In this document: in pieces, positions 1 to 4,776 of the stretch
Layout: every line of letters starts with the position of its first letter
How positions within the stretch are numbered: position 1 is the stretch's first letter
NCBI GenBank assembly: GCA_020347585.1
Contig: CP070733.1
Span: forward strand, 2,032,966-2,040,622
Length of the DNA: 7,657 bases
Direction: 5' to 3'
Source: Pseudomonadota bacterium
GTDB lineage: Bacteria > Pseudomonadota > Gammaproteobacteria > CAMYNG01
Notes under the pieces: model-generated
What the model was told of the DNA's origin: nothing
The model's database searches: none
What the model saw: only the letters and a program-made list of their open reading frames with translations
Translations under genes and position numbers: made by a program

Positions 1-189
1 GACGCGCCCCCCGCCGGCGCCGGCGCGACCTTTGTGAGTTGCGCGCATTGCCCGTGGAGGGCGATGAACGATCTACGCAAGCTGGTGCACTTGCGCGATA
101 CCGGCAGCAACGAGATCCATGTCGACGAGGCGGTGCGCGTGAAGGCACTGCGGGCCACCGAGCGCATGTTGCAGTTCCGCGGCGACTGA
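1..189 (+). CDS. nadA: Quinolinate synthase NadA, C-terminal 62 residues (5' end outside window)
   Basis: NadA condenses iminoaspartate with dihydroxyacetone phosphate to quinolinate, the first committed precursor of NAD, using an oxygen-sensitive [4Fe-4S] cluster in the cytoplasm. Frame 1 is open from the first base and ends in TGA at 187-189. It carries the family's C-terminal signature: a GAGAT stretch, then SCAHCPW, then an AMN motif, then NEIHVDE, and a closing ERMLQF, all close to my recollection of E. coli NadA. The Cys directly before Pro-Trp should be the cluster ligand equivalent to E. coli Cys297. In E. coli this segment reads CxxCxxC; here the first position is Phe, so only two of the three cysteines remain. 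The start and most of the enzyme lie to the left of the window. Identification is from remembered family sequence and is secure. Confidence 0.93.
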   Translation, partial: DAPPAGAGATFVSCAHCPWRAMNDLRKLVHLRDTGSNEIHVDEAVRVKALRATERMLQFRGD

Positions 190-205
190 TACCCGGTGCA
201 ACCAA

Positions 206-224
206 GCGCTACCGTTGGTAGCGC
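206..224 (+). terminator. Perfect hairpin after nadA, terminator-like but without a U tract
   Basis: GCGCTACC at 206-213 and GGTAGCGC at 217-224 form a perfect 8-bp stem with a 3-base GTT loop, 17 bases after the nadA stop. No run of T follows, so it is not a canonical intrinsic terminator. It could protect the nadA mRNA 3' end, attenuate read-through into the CarS-like gene, or be a protein-binding dyad. Confidence 0.4.
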
Positions 225-267
225 ATCGGGGGTCTGCAGTACAAACCGGCAGGAAGTAGTGAATGCG

Positions 268-768
268 ATGGAAACCGGTAGTGCTATTCCCCTACTCCAA
301 TCCTTGCTATTGCTGTTGGTGGCAAACGGGGCACCGATAGCGGCGCGCCAACTGTTGCCGGGCAAGCGCGCAGCCCTTCCACTTGATGCGGGCAAAACCT
401 TCGTTGATGGTCATCCCGTGTTCGGCGCGAGCAAGACAGTACGGGGACTGCTGGCCGCGCTTACCGCTACGACGATTACCGCCGTCGTGATGGGCCTTTC
501 CTGGCAGCTCGGTCTACTGACCGGTGCATTGGCAATGTGCGGCGATCTGATGTCGAGTTTTATCAAGCGCCGAATGGGACTCGCACCAAGCACCAGGGCG
601 ACGGGGCTGGACCAGATCCCCGAAGCGCTGTTGCCCCTGCTGGTACTGCGTATGCCGCTGGCGTTGACGGTGTGGGACATCGCCGTGGTAGTTGCCGCGT
701 TCGTCGCCACCGACGTATTGCTTTCGCGCGTGCTGTTCAGGCTGCATATCCGCAAGCGCCCTTACTAG
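268..768 (+). CDS. CarS-like CTP transferase (CDP-archaeol synthase family, PF01864), membrane protein
   Basis: The 166-residue protein matches the CarS branch of the CdsA superfamily, which transfers CMP from CTP to a phosphorylated lipid to give a CDP-activated lipid. Seen in the sequence: a first membrane segment (about 6-28); the N-terminal signature PLDAGKTFVDG then FGASKTVRG (38-60); hydrophobic segments at about 60-80 and 82-98; the catalytic-type block GDLMSSFIKRRMG (92-104) followed by GLDQIPE (113-119); and two more membrane segments at about 119-155. Length agrees with archaeal CarS. ATG at 268 was chosen because an AGGAAG sequence lies at 251-256; the frame is open back to 196 (alternatives include GTG 259, too close to that site). 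It starts 78 bp after nadA. The archaeal substrate is an unsaturated archaetidic-acid precursor; the substrate here is unknown and the archaeal name should not be taken literally. Confidence 0.87.
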   Translation: METGSAIPLLQSLLLLLVANGAPIAARQLLPGKRAALPLDAGKTFVDGHPVFGASKTVRGLLAALTATTITAVVMGLSWQLGLLTGALAMCGDLMSSFIKRRMGLAPSTRATGLDQIPEALLPLLVLRMPLALTVWDIAVVVAAFVATDVLLSRVLFRLHIRKRPY

Positions 769-776
769 TGTCTGTC

Positions 777-820
777 GTGGTGCCCGTACAGGGCCCACAG
801 CGACGTCCCGGCAACGCCGG
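777..820 (+). terminator. Two tandem hairpins after the CarS-like gene
   Basis: GTGG-T-GCCC (777-785) pairs with GGGCCCAC (791-798) around the loop GTACA, with one bulged T. Nine bases on, CCGGC (808-812) pairs with GCCGG (816-820) around AAC. They begin 8 bases after the stop codon. Neither is followed by a T run, so factor-independent termination is doubtful; 3'-end protection or transcript pausing fits as well. Confidence 0.35.
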
Positions 821-897
821 CTTGGACCCCCCGCCTGCGATCTGTCAGAATCGGCACGGTATCGACCTATCAGCCAAAATCTCACGCGATCAACACT

Positions 898-1482
898 TTG
901 CAGGTAGCCAACCGTCATACCCGCCGTCGGGCGACCCGTTTGCTCCGCGGCGCAAGCCGTGCCCGGATGCTGCTACTGGGGCTAGCGCTGACTCTGGCAG
1001 CCGGCAGTACAGCGGCGCAGCAAGCGGTTGATACAGAACCCTGCGCCATCGATATCGAACGCTTCTGTGCCGCCGTACAGCCCGGTATCGGGCGCGTCAA
1101 CCGCTGCCTCGATCAGTTCCAGGCGAAGCTGACCGACGCCTGCAAACTCGCCCGTCAGGCGCAACAACCGGAACCGACAAATCCGTGCGACGTGGACATT
1201 GAGCGTTACTGTGCTGACGTCCGCCCAGGAATCGGTCGCGTTGATCGCTGCCTTAAACGCCACCAGGACAAGTTAAGCGACGCCTGCACCCTCGCCCGCC
1301 AGTCGGCGCATTCGCGCCAGCGCGCCTTTCGGCAGGCCTGCGCCGGTGATGTGGAGCGGTTATGCCCGAATATTCACCCCTCACGCCAGGAAACGCTGCA
1401 GCAGTGCCTGAAGAAAAACGAATTTGAGGTTTCGGAGGAGTGCGACGCCGCGCTGGAGGTTTTGAAGCGCGAGTCCGGTTGA
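898..1482 (+). CDS. Secreted cysteine-rich repeat protein (Cys-rich FGFR / GLG1-type repeats)
   Basis: The protein has an N-terminal hydrophobic stretch (residues 24-36, flanked by several Arg and ending STAAQ) that reads as a cleavable Sec signal peptide, then three repeats with four cysteines each: C49/57/70/82, C97/105/118/130 and C148/156/170/182. Each repeat has the pattern C-x-x-D-[IV]-E-R-[FYL]-C, later R-C-L or Q-C-L, then a Cys before a basic or acidic helix. This matches the cysteine-rich repeat of Golgi glycoprotein 1 and FGF-receptor-binding proteins (PF00839), which also occurs in proteobacterial periplasmic proteins of unknown role. Repeats 1 and 2 are near copies (both hold PGIGRV), implying internal duplication; repeat 3 has diverged. 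Start uncertain: TTG 898 is the longest, TTG 940 gives the most typical signal peptide, ATG 967 leaves no basic n-region; none has a clear ribosome binding site. Twelve cysteines suggest six disulfides in the periplasm. Confidence 0.82.
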   Translation: MQVANRHTRRRATRLLRGASRARMLLLGLALTLAAGSTAAQQAVDTEPCAIDIERFCAAVQPGIGRVNRCLDQFQAKLTDACKLARQAQQPEPTNPCDVDIERYCADVRPGIGRVDRCLKRHQDKLSDACTLARQSAHSRQRAFRQACAGDVERLCPNIHPSRQETLQQCLKKNEFEVSEECDAALEVLKRESG

Positions 1483-1548
1483 GGCCCCAGCGACGCAGGT
1501 CATCAGCGAATCTGATTGCCAGGACGATGTTGCCCAAATTCTGTGTAT

Positions 1549-1573
1549 ATTCTTGACTAATTTGCTCAGGCTT
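1549..1573 (+). promoter_or_regulatory. IscR type-1-like operator
   Basis: Left half ATTCTTGACT (1549-1558) fits the published IscR type-1 half ATASYYGACT at 9 of 10 positions. The centre AATTT (1559-1563) fits RWWWY at all five. The right half GCTCAGGCTT (1564-1573) fits AGTCRRSTAT at 6 of 10. In total 20 of 25 positions agree by hand alignment. The site covers the -35 and most of the spacer of the promoter below, a position where [2Fe-2S]-IscR represses. The isc operon of E. coli is controlled from a comparable place. No iscR gene is in the window. Confidence 0.6.
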
Positions 1574-1581
1574 CCTATACC
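1553..1581 (+). promoter_or_regulatory. Sigma70 promoter TTGACT-N17-TATACC
   Basis: TTGACT at 1553-1558 (5 of 6 to consensus), a 17-base spacer, then TATACC at 1576-1581 (4 of 6). Transcription should start near 1588, giving a leader of about 40 bases before the ATG at 1627. It is the best promoter match in the window and serves the 74-residue gene. Confidence 0.75.
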
Positions 1582-1612
1582 TCACAGAGGCGGTCTTGCC
1601 ACGCACGCCCAC

Positions 1613-1618
1613 AGGAGG
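1613..1618 (+). promoter_or_regulatory. Strong ribosome binding site AGGAGG
   Basis: A perfect AGGAGG lies 8 bases before the ATG at 1627 and fixes that start. It also argues that the plus-strand frame is the real gene and not the antisense frame overlapping it. Confidence 0.9.
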
Positions 1619-1626
1619 ACGCTGCA

Positions 1627-1851
1627 ATGACACACCGACTCTGCACCACCGACCCCATCAGCCTGCACGATATCGACGATCCGACAGGTAAGCCCTACGT
1701 GGTCGAAGGCGATCGTTACAACGATATCACCATCTATTTCGAATCCGAGGAGAACCGCCAGGCATACCTTGCAATCCCCGTCGAGCATCCCGAGGAGGAT
1801 CTGGGCATGAGCCTGGATAATCCGACGGACATCATGATCGACGAGGGATAG
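1627..1851 (+). CDS. Small acidic cytoplasmic protein of unknown function, 74 aa
   Basis: I do not recognise a named family. The protein is 74 residues with 18 Asp/Glu against 4 Lys/Arg, so about -14 net charge. It has no signal peptide, no membrane segment and a single Cys (C6). An acidic start (DIDDPTGKP, 15-23) leads into a likely beta strand DITIYFES (33-40), then EENRQAYLAIPVEH (41-54), and an Asp/Glu-rich tail ending in DEG. A compact alpha/beta fold with a charged surface is plausible; DNA mimicry, metal binding or protein docking are all only possible. It is expressed as a single gene: own promoter with an IscR-like operator, perfect ribosome binding site, and a strong hairpin 18 bases after the stop. 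The operator suggests expression follows iron or Fe-S status. Reality of the gene is well supported; function is unknown. Confidence 0.82.
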   Translation: MTHRLCTTDPISLHDIDDPTGKPYVVEGDRYNDITIYFESEENRQAYLAIPVEHPEEDLGMSLDNPTDIMIDEG

Positions 1852-1868
1852 CACGCTGAAATGTGACG

Positions 1869-1896
1869 ACCGGTCGCGGCATAGGCCGCGGCCGGT
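1869..1896 (+). terminator. 12-bp GC-rich hairpin ending the 74-aa gene's transcript
   Basis: ACCGGTCGCGGC (1869-1880) pairs with GCCGCGGCCGGT (1885-1896) around the four-base loop ATAG: 12 pairs, one of them G-U. It begins 18 bases after the stop. The following bases (GAGGCGCAG) contain no T run, so it is an L-shaped or Rho-assisted terminator at best, or a 3'-stabilising stem. Confidence 0.55.
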
Positions 1897-1927
1897 GAGG
1901 CGCAGTCCACACCCCACCCCTGCTAGC

Positions 1928-1952
1928 CCATATATCGTGCTCATATATATGG
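1928..1952. repeat. Inverted repeat CCATATAT-N9-ATATATGG
   Basis: Perfect 8-bp arms at 1928-1935 and 1945-1952 are separated by nine bases. Centre-to-centre distance of 17 bp places both arms on roughly the same face of the helix to within half a turn, so a dimeric regulator could bind. It lies about 280 bp before the cyclase start. It may also act as an AT-rich promoter melting element. Confidence 0.4.
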
Positions 1953-2006
1953 AATCGCACCTCACCAACGCACAAATTCGATAACAAAATTCGCTTCGTT
2001 CGCTCG

Positions 2007-2030
2007 GATCGCTGCACCGACAGAGCGATC
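2007..2030 (+). terminator. Stem-loop with T-rich downstream tract
   Basis: GATCGCT (2007-2013) pairs with AGCGATC (2024-2030), extendable by a G-U pair, with a 10-base loop. The next 20 bases contain many T (TTAGACTTATTCTT) but are interrupted. It is a weak intrinsic terminator candidate, or part of a structured leader of the downstream gene. Confidence 0.3.
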
Positions 2031-2165
2031 TTAGACTTATTCTTCCTTATCCGTTCCAAAATCTTGTGAACTGCGTCAAAATACGGACATCGGTGCCCGA
2101 TGCTGTCAAAAGGGCGACGCATCCTCTCACCGCAACAAAAGTTACCCCGACAATAAGAATGTGGT

Positions 2166-2187
2166 AAGGAGACCGCACATGCCCTGA
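2166..2187 (+). other. Strong ribosome binding site with a two-codon frame (ATG CCC TGA)
   Basis: AAGGAG at 2166-2171 sits 7 bases before ATG 2179, which reads Met-Pro-stop. Loss of one C from the CCC run at 2182-2184 would put this ATG in frame with the cyclase, adding 17 residues before its Met1 with no stop in between. It is therefore a true minimal upstream frame, or a sequencing or natural frameshift hiding the real start. Confidence 0.45.
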
Positions 2188-2191
2188 GCGA

Positions 2192-2207
2192 AAGTCCTGC
2201 AGGACTT
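2192..2207. repeat. 16-bp perfect palindrome before the cyclase gene
   Basis: AAGTCCTG followed directly by CAGGACTT is self-complementary over 16 bases. It ends 23 bases before ATG 2231. As DNA it would suit a dimeric regulator; as RNA it needs to open a few central pairs to form a loop. Confidence 0.5.
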
Positions 2208-2230
2208 CACCACAACTAAAAACAAAACTG

Positions 2231-3613
2231 ATGTCGGACGAGAAGCACCAACAACCGACCCTGGATCTCCAGGCAACCGAACACGTGATGCGGTTGCTAG
2301 AACCGCTCAACACCACCGCCTCCGGCAGCGTGCTGTACAAGCAGGTTCGCAGCACGCTGCGCGAAAGCGCTTACGCGCAGTCAAAAATCACGCGCGGGTA
2401 CGCGGCGCTGGTTCACACCCTGCTCGCGATCTACCGCAAGCAACTGCCCAAGAGCTCACTGCTCAATCTTGAACTGAAGCTGGTGCAGCAGCGTCTGGCC
2501 CCGCCGATCACACTCGTGGAACTGGGCGTCCTGCAGGGATACATTGTCAACGTTGGCCGTCTGATGAGTCAGGTGGTGGATCCTGACGTCGAACTAGTGC
2601 GCGAGGCACTGGCGCCGCTGCTTGGCGACAGCGAGGCACCACCGCAGATCGAGCAGATGCACGGCGCTGACCGGCAGCCGCCGCAGGTGCCCGAGCGCAG
2701 CGAGCAACACGATGTGTTCGACGCACCCCTGCCACCCTCGGTGGAGCTGCAGGTCTCATCCATCTACCGTCATCGCCTCGACCAGCACCAGCACGAGTTT
2801 CAGCAACTGCAAAGCAACCTTGCCAATCGCGTTTACGAAACCGCCCGCCAACAGGAAAAATTCGGCACGCTGCTCGAACTCGTGCACAAGGAGCTCAGCA
2901 AGGCCGAAGCGCAAGAGGACCTCGACCGCCTGCGCAGCAATACCATTGGCGAGATCGAAAAACTGCTTTCCGGACAAGGCGTGTTGACCAACATGTTGAA
3001 CGACACCCAGGCCTTTTTGCACCTGGTAAAGAAAAACAGCGACAAACTCAGCAGCGAACTTGACCAGGTGCGTGTGCTGAGTCTGACTGACGAACTAACG
3101 CAGTTGCCCAACCGGCGGGCGTTCCTGCGTCGCATTGAGGATGAGATCAATCGCGCACAGCGCTACAACGCACCGCTGACCATCGCCATCATCGACCTTG
3201 ACCGCTTCAAGCAGATCAACGACAACTACGGCCATAGCGTCGGTGATGAGATCTTGCGCATGTACGCACAGGACATTCTCTCGGTGTTCCGGCGCTACGA
3301 CATGGTCGCGCGCTATGGCGGCGAGGAATTTGCGGTACTGCTACCCAACACCGACAAGGACGGCACCATGCGCGCGCTGCAGAAAGTGCGCAACAAGGCG
3401 CTGGACACCAGCCATGTCGTCGGCACCGTTAAAATTTCCATGCCGACTTTCTCAGCGGGCGTCGCGCTCTACGATCCGGGCGAATCGGCCGGCTCGCTCA
3501 TCGAACGCGCCGATGCCATGTTGTACCTTGCCAAACAGCGTGGCCGTGACCGCGTTGAAATGGATACCACTACCCGCATTGGCAATCAGGCCGCCGTGCA
3601 AGGCGACGAATAG
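2231..3613 (+). CDS. Diguanylate cyclase (GGDEF domain), soluble, with a long helical N-terminus
   Basis: The C-terminal GGDEF domain (about 280-445) condenses two GTP into cyclic-di-GMP. Seen: SLTDELTQLPNRRAF at the domain entry (284-298), the metal-binding IDLDRFKQIND (321-331), NYGHSVGDE (332-340), the active-site loop RYGGEEF (361-367), and a product-inhibition I-site RxxD at R354-D357, five residues before it as in PleD. The enzyme should be active and feedback-inhibited. The first 280 residues hold no membrane segment and no sensor domain I recognise: a helical part (10-130), a Pro/Glu-rich linker (135-170), and a region of long helices likely forming a coiled coil (180-282) that could pair two catalytic domains. 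The start is ATG 2231, which lacks a Shine-Dalgarno sequence; a better-equipped ATG at 2179 is out of frame by one base. The activating signal is unknown. Confidence 0.93.
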   Translation: MSDEKHQQPTLDLQATEHVMRLLEPLNTTASGSVLYKQVRSTLRESAYAQSKITRGYAALVHTLLAIYRKQLPKSSLLNLELKLVQQRLAPPITLVELGVLQGYIVNVGRLMSQVVDPDVELVREALAPLLGDSEAPPQIEQMHGADRQPPQVPERSEQHDVFDAPLPPSVELQVSSIYRHRLDQHQHEFQQLQSNLANRVYETARQQEKFGTLLELVHKELSKAEAQEDLDRLRSNTIGEIEKLLSGQGVLTNMLNDTQAFLHLVKKNSDKLSSELDQVRVLSLTDELTQLPNRRAFLRRIEDEINRAQRYNAPLTIAIIDLDRFKQINDNYGHSVGDEILRMYAQDILSVFRRYDMVARYGGEEFAVLLPNTDKDGTMRALQKVRNKALDTSHVVGTVKISMPTFSAGVALYDPGESAGSLIERADAMLYLAKQRGRDRVEMDTTTRIGNQAAVQGDE

Positions 3614-3624
3614 TCGCACCTCAC

Positions 3625-3633
3625 TGCTATACT
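3625..3633 (+). promoter_or_regulatory. Extended -10 promoter TGCTATACT
   Basis: TATACT (3628-3633, 5 of 6 to consensus) is preceded by TGC, the extended -10 form TGN. The base stretch at the -35 position (about 3605-3610) is not a match, which extended -10 promoters tolerate. Transcription would start near 3640, about 30 bases before the 56-residue gene. Confidence 0.55.
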
Positions 3634-3634
3634 C

Positions 3635-3652
3635 TTCGTTGTATCCAACGAA
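3635..3652. repeat. Inverted repeat at the predicted transcription start
   Basis: TTCGTTG (3635-3641) and CAACGAA (3646-3652) are perfect 7-bp arms around TATC. The repeat directly abuts the -10 and spans the likely start, so it could be an operator or a hairpin at the 5' end of the mRNA. Confidence 0.45.
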
Positions 3653-3669
3653 ACGGACAGGCCGATCCA

Positions 3670-3840
3670 ATGCAGCCGTACGTCTACCTGAACGAGGTCG
3701 CCGCCGCGATAGAAACCCTCGAAAATCGCGAGACGCTCAACGCAACGCTTGATGAGCTGGAGTTCATCTACGAGGCGCTTGACCCCGAGTTTCAGGAACT
3801 GGCCAGCGAGCTGATCGCAAAGTTGTCGGAACGGCTCTAA
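3670..3840 (+). CDS. Small helical acidic protein of unknown function, 56 aa
   Basis: ATG 3670 to TAA 3838-3840 encodes 56 residues. The sequence starts MQPYVYLNEVAAAIETLENR and is nearly all predicted helix: one segment at about 7-20, one at 22-36, a turn at DPE (38-40), and a last helix at 41-55. There are 13 Asp/Glu and 3 Lys/Arg. Leu, Ile and Phe recur at heptad-like spacing, so a helical hairpin or a helical bundle formed by self-association is likely. The ribosome binding site is weak (CAGG at 3658-3661). Support comes from its position between genes, the promoter-like extended -10, consistent codon choice, and a protein that looks natural. I do not recognise a family. It lies 56 bp after the cyclase stop and might be a partner or regulator of it, but that is only inference. 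Confidence 0.65.
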   Translation: MQPYVYLNEVAAAIETLENRETLNATLDELEFIYEALDPEFQELASELIAKLSERL

Positions 3841-3897
3841 CAACTGGCGTAGTCGCCCATTACCACGCACAACTCGACAAGCTATGCCGTCAGGCGC

Positions 3898-4758
3898 TTG
3901 CATCCTTTTCTGGGCGTTACCCAGATCGTGCGCACGCCGGTCGGTCGCGCCAGCAGTGTCGACGGCACCGGCTGGCAGCTGCGCGTGCGCGTAGCGGTGC
4001 CGCAATTGCGCTGGAGCGTGCTCGACCGCCCGCGCAGTGCAGAGCGCGAGGTGTTGTTTGGTGCCTGGTCAGCCCACGACGGTCTGGTGCGGGTACCCCT
4101 TAACCCGGCCATCGATCACGATCAGGCCAGTGAGCGGGCCGACTCGCTGCTGGCGGCGCTCGCAAGCTGTCACGATAAGGTACCGTTCTCCCGCGCGGAC
4201 AACTACGAACTGTGGTTGCTCGATAAAGAGGATGCCCTGCCGCTGGCGTTGCTCCTGAGTGCGACCGAGGAGCCCCCGCCTTCGCCGGACTGGCCGTTGC
4301 ACTGGCATGCGAGCCGCCGCGATGAGAACGGATTCGCCACCGCAGAGAGTCGTGAGCGACTCATACGGCTGGTCAGCGCGCGGGCCGGGCATCCGCCATG
4401 CGCGCAATGGGTACAGCGCGACGCCGGCGGCGGCTCCGGTCTTCACGGCGTGGGACTAGCCGGCCCGCTGCGTGCGCGCCGGCTGCCGGCAGAGGTATTC
4501 CCCGGCTTGACCCTGCGCGAACAGTGGCCGGAGGAGGACGACCGCACGCTGGTACAGGATTACCTGGAGTGGCTTGCGCCGTACCTGCTGATGCTCTCAG
4601 AGATGGACGACGCCGTACGCGACCGGCTCGAGCACGCCGCACGCCGCCGCGCCCTTGCGGTGGAGCAATGCCACCGCCTTTACCCGCGCATACTCAACCC
4701 GGAACTCATCGAGAGCGCGCGCGTGGAGGCCATGATGCGCCGCTCGTCCGACGCCTGA
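3898..4758 (+). CDS. Hypothetical protein, 286 aa, no recognised domain
   Basis: I do not recognise the family. The frame is open from 3853 (after TAG 3850-3852) to TGA 4756-4758, with no ATG near the front; TTG 3898 gives 286 residues and GTG 3928 would give 276. Neither has a good ribosome binding site, so the start is uncertain. No signal peptide or membrane segment is seen. The N-terminal half is strand-rich with many Trp (WQLRVRVAV 26-34, WSVL 39-42, REVLFGAW 50-57, YELWLLD 103-109, WPLHWHASRR 132-141), suggesting a beta-barrel or sandwich fold. The C-terminal part (205-280) is helical and charged, including DYLEWLAPYLLMLSEMDD (221-238). It starts 57 bp after the 56-residue gene and may share its transcript. 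Its end faces the AEC permease gene across 18 bp. Confidence 0.7.
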   Translation: MHPFLGVTQIVRTPVGRASSVDGTGWQLRVRVAVPQLRWSVLDRPRSAEREVLFGAWSAHDGLVRVPLNPAIDHDQASERADSLLAALASCHDKVPFSRADNYELWLLDKEDALPLALLLSATEEPPPSPDWPLHWHASRRDENGFATAESRERLIRLVSARAGHPPCAQWVQRDAGGGSGLHGVGLAGPLRARRLPAEVFPGLTLREQWPEEDDRTLVQDYLEWLAPYLLMLSEMDDAVRDRLEHAARRRALAVEQCHRLYPRILNPELIESARVEAMMRRSSDA

Positions 4759-4776
4759 GTTTCTCCCTGCTAGCGC

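Larger units (their letters stand above)
1852..2230. other. 379-bp intergenic region, AT-richer than its surroundings
   Basis: No convincing gene is present. Contents in order: the GC-rich hairpin at 1869-1896; the dyad CCATATAT/ATATATGG at 1928-1952; a stem GATCGCT (2007-2013)/AGCGATC (2024-2030) with a 10-base loop, followed by a T-rich stretch; a Shine-Dalgarno-like AAGGAG at 2166-2171 with ATG-CCC-TGA at 2179-2187; and a 16-bp palindrome at 2192-2207. From about 1930 on the base composition is clearly lower in GC than in the flanking genes. No -35/-10 pair convinced me for the cyclase gene. I looked for a GEMM cyclic-di-GMP riboswitch and did not find its conserved core. Confidence 0.5.

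Noticed and set aside
822..851. Promoter TTGGAC-N18-CAGAAT before the cysteine-rich gene
   Set aside because: Only 3 of 6 and 4 of 6 matches; not distinguishable from chance.
1582..1968. Minus-strand open frame of 128 codons over the 74-aa gene
   Set aside because: No ribosome binding site, and the plus strand has a promoter, a perfect Shine-Dalgarno sequence and a hairpin after the stop.
1960..2230. Cyclic-di-GMP (GEMM) riboswitch ahead of the diguanylate cyclase
   Set aside because: The conserved core and tetraloop receptor sequences are absent.
2047..2355. Minus-strand open frame of 102 codons over the intergenic region and the cyclase start
   Set aside because: Half of it is antisense to the cyclase; no start signal and no recognisable protein.
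3198..3752. Plus-strand open frame of 184 codons overlapping the end of the cyclase
   Set aside because: Shadow of the GGDEF frame and the 56-aa gene; Arg/Ser/Pro-rich, no domain.
4759..4776. Shared terminator between the convergent genes
   Set aside because: Only short palindromes (GCTAGC, AGCGCT) and no stem with a T run on either strand.
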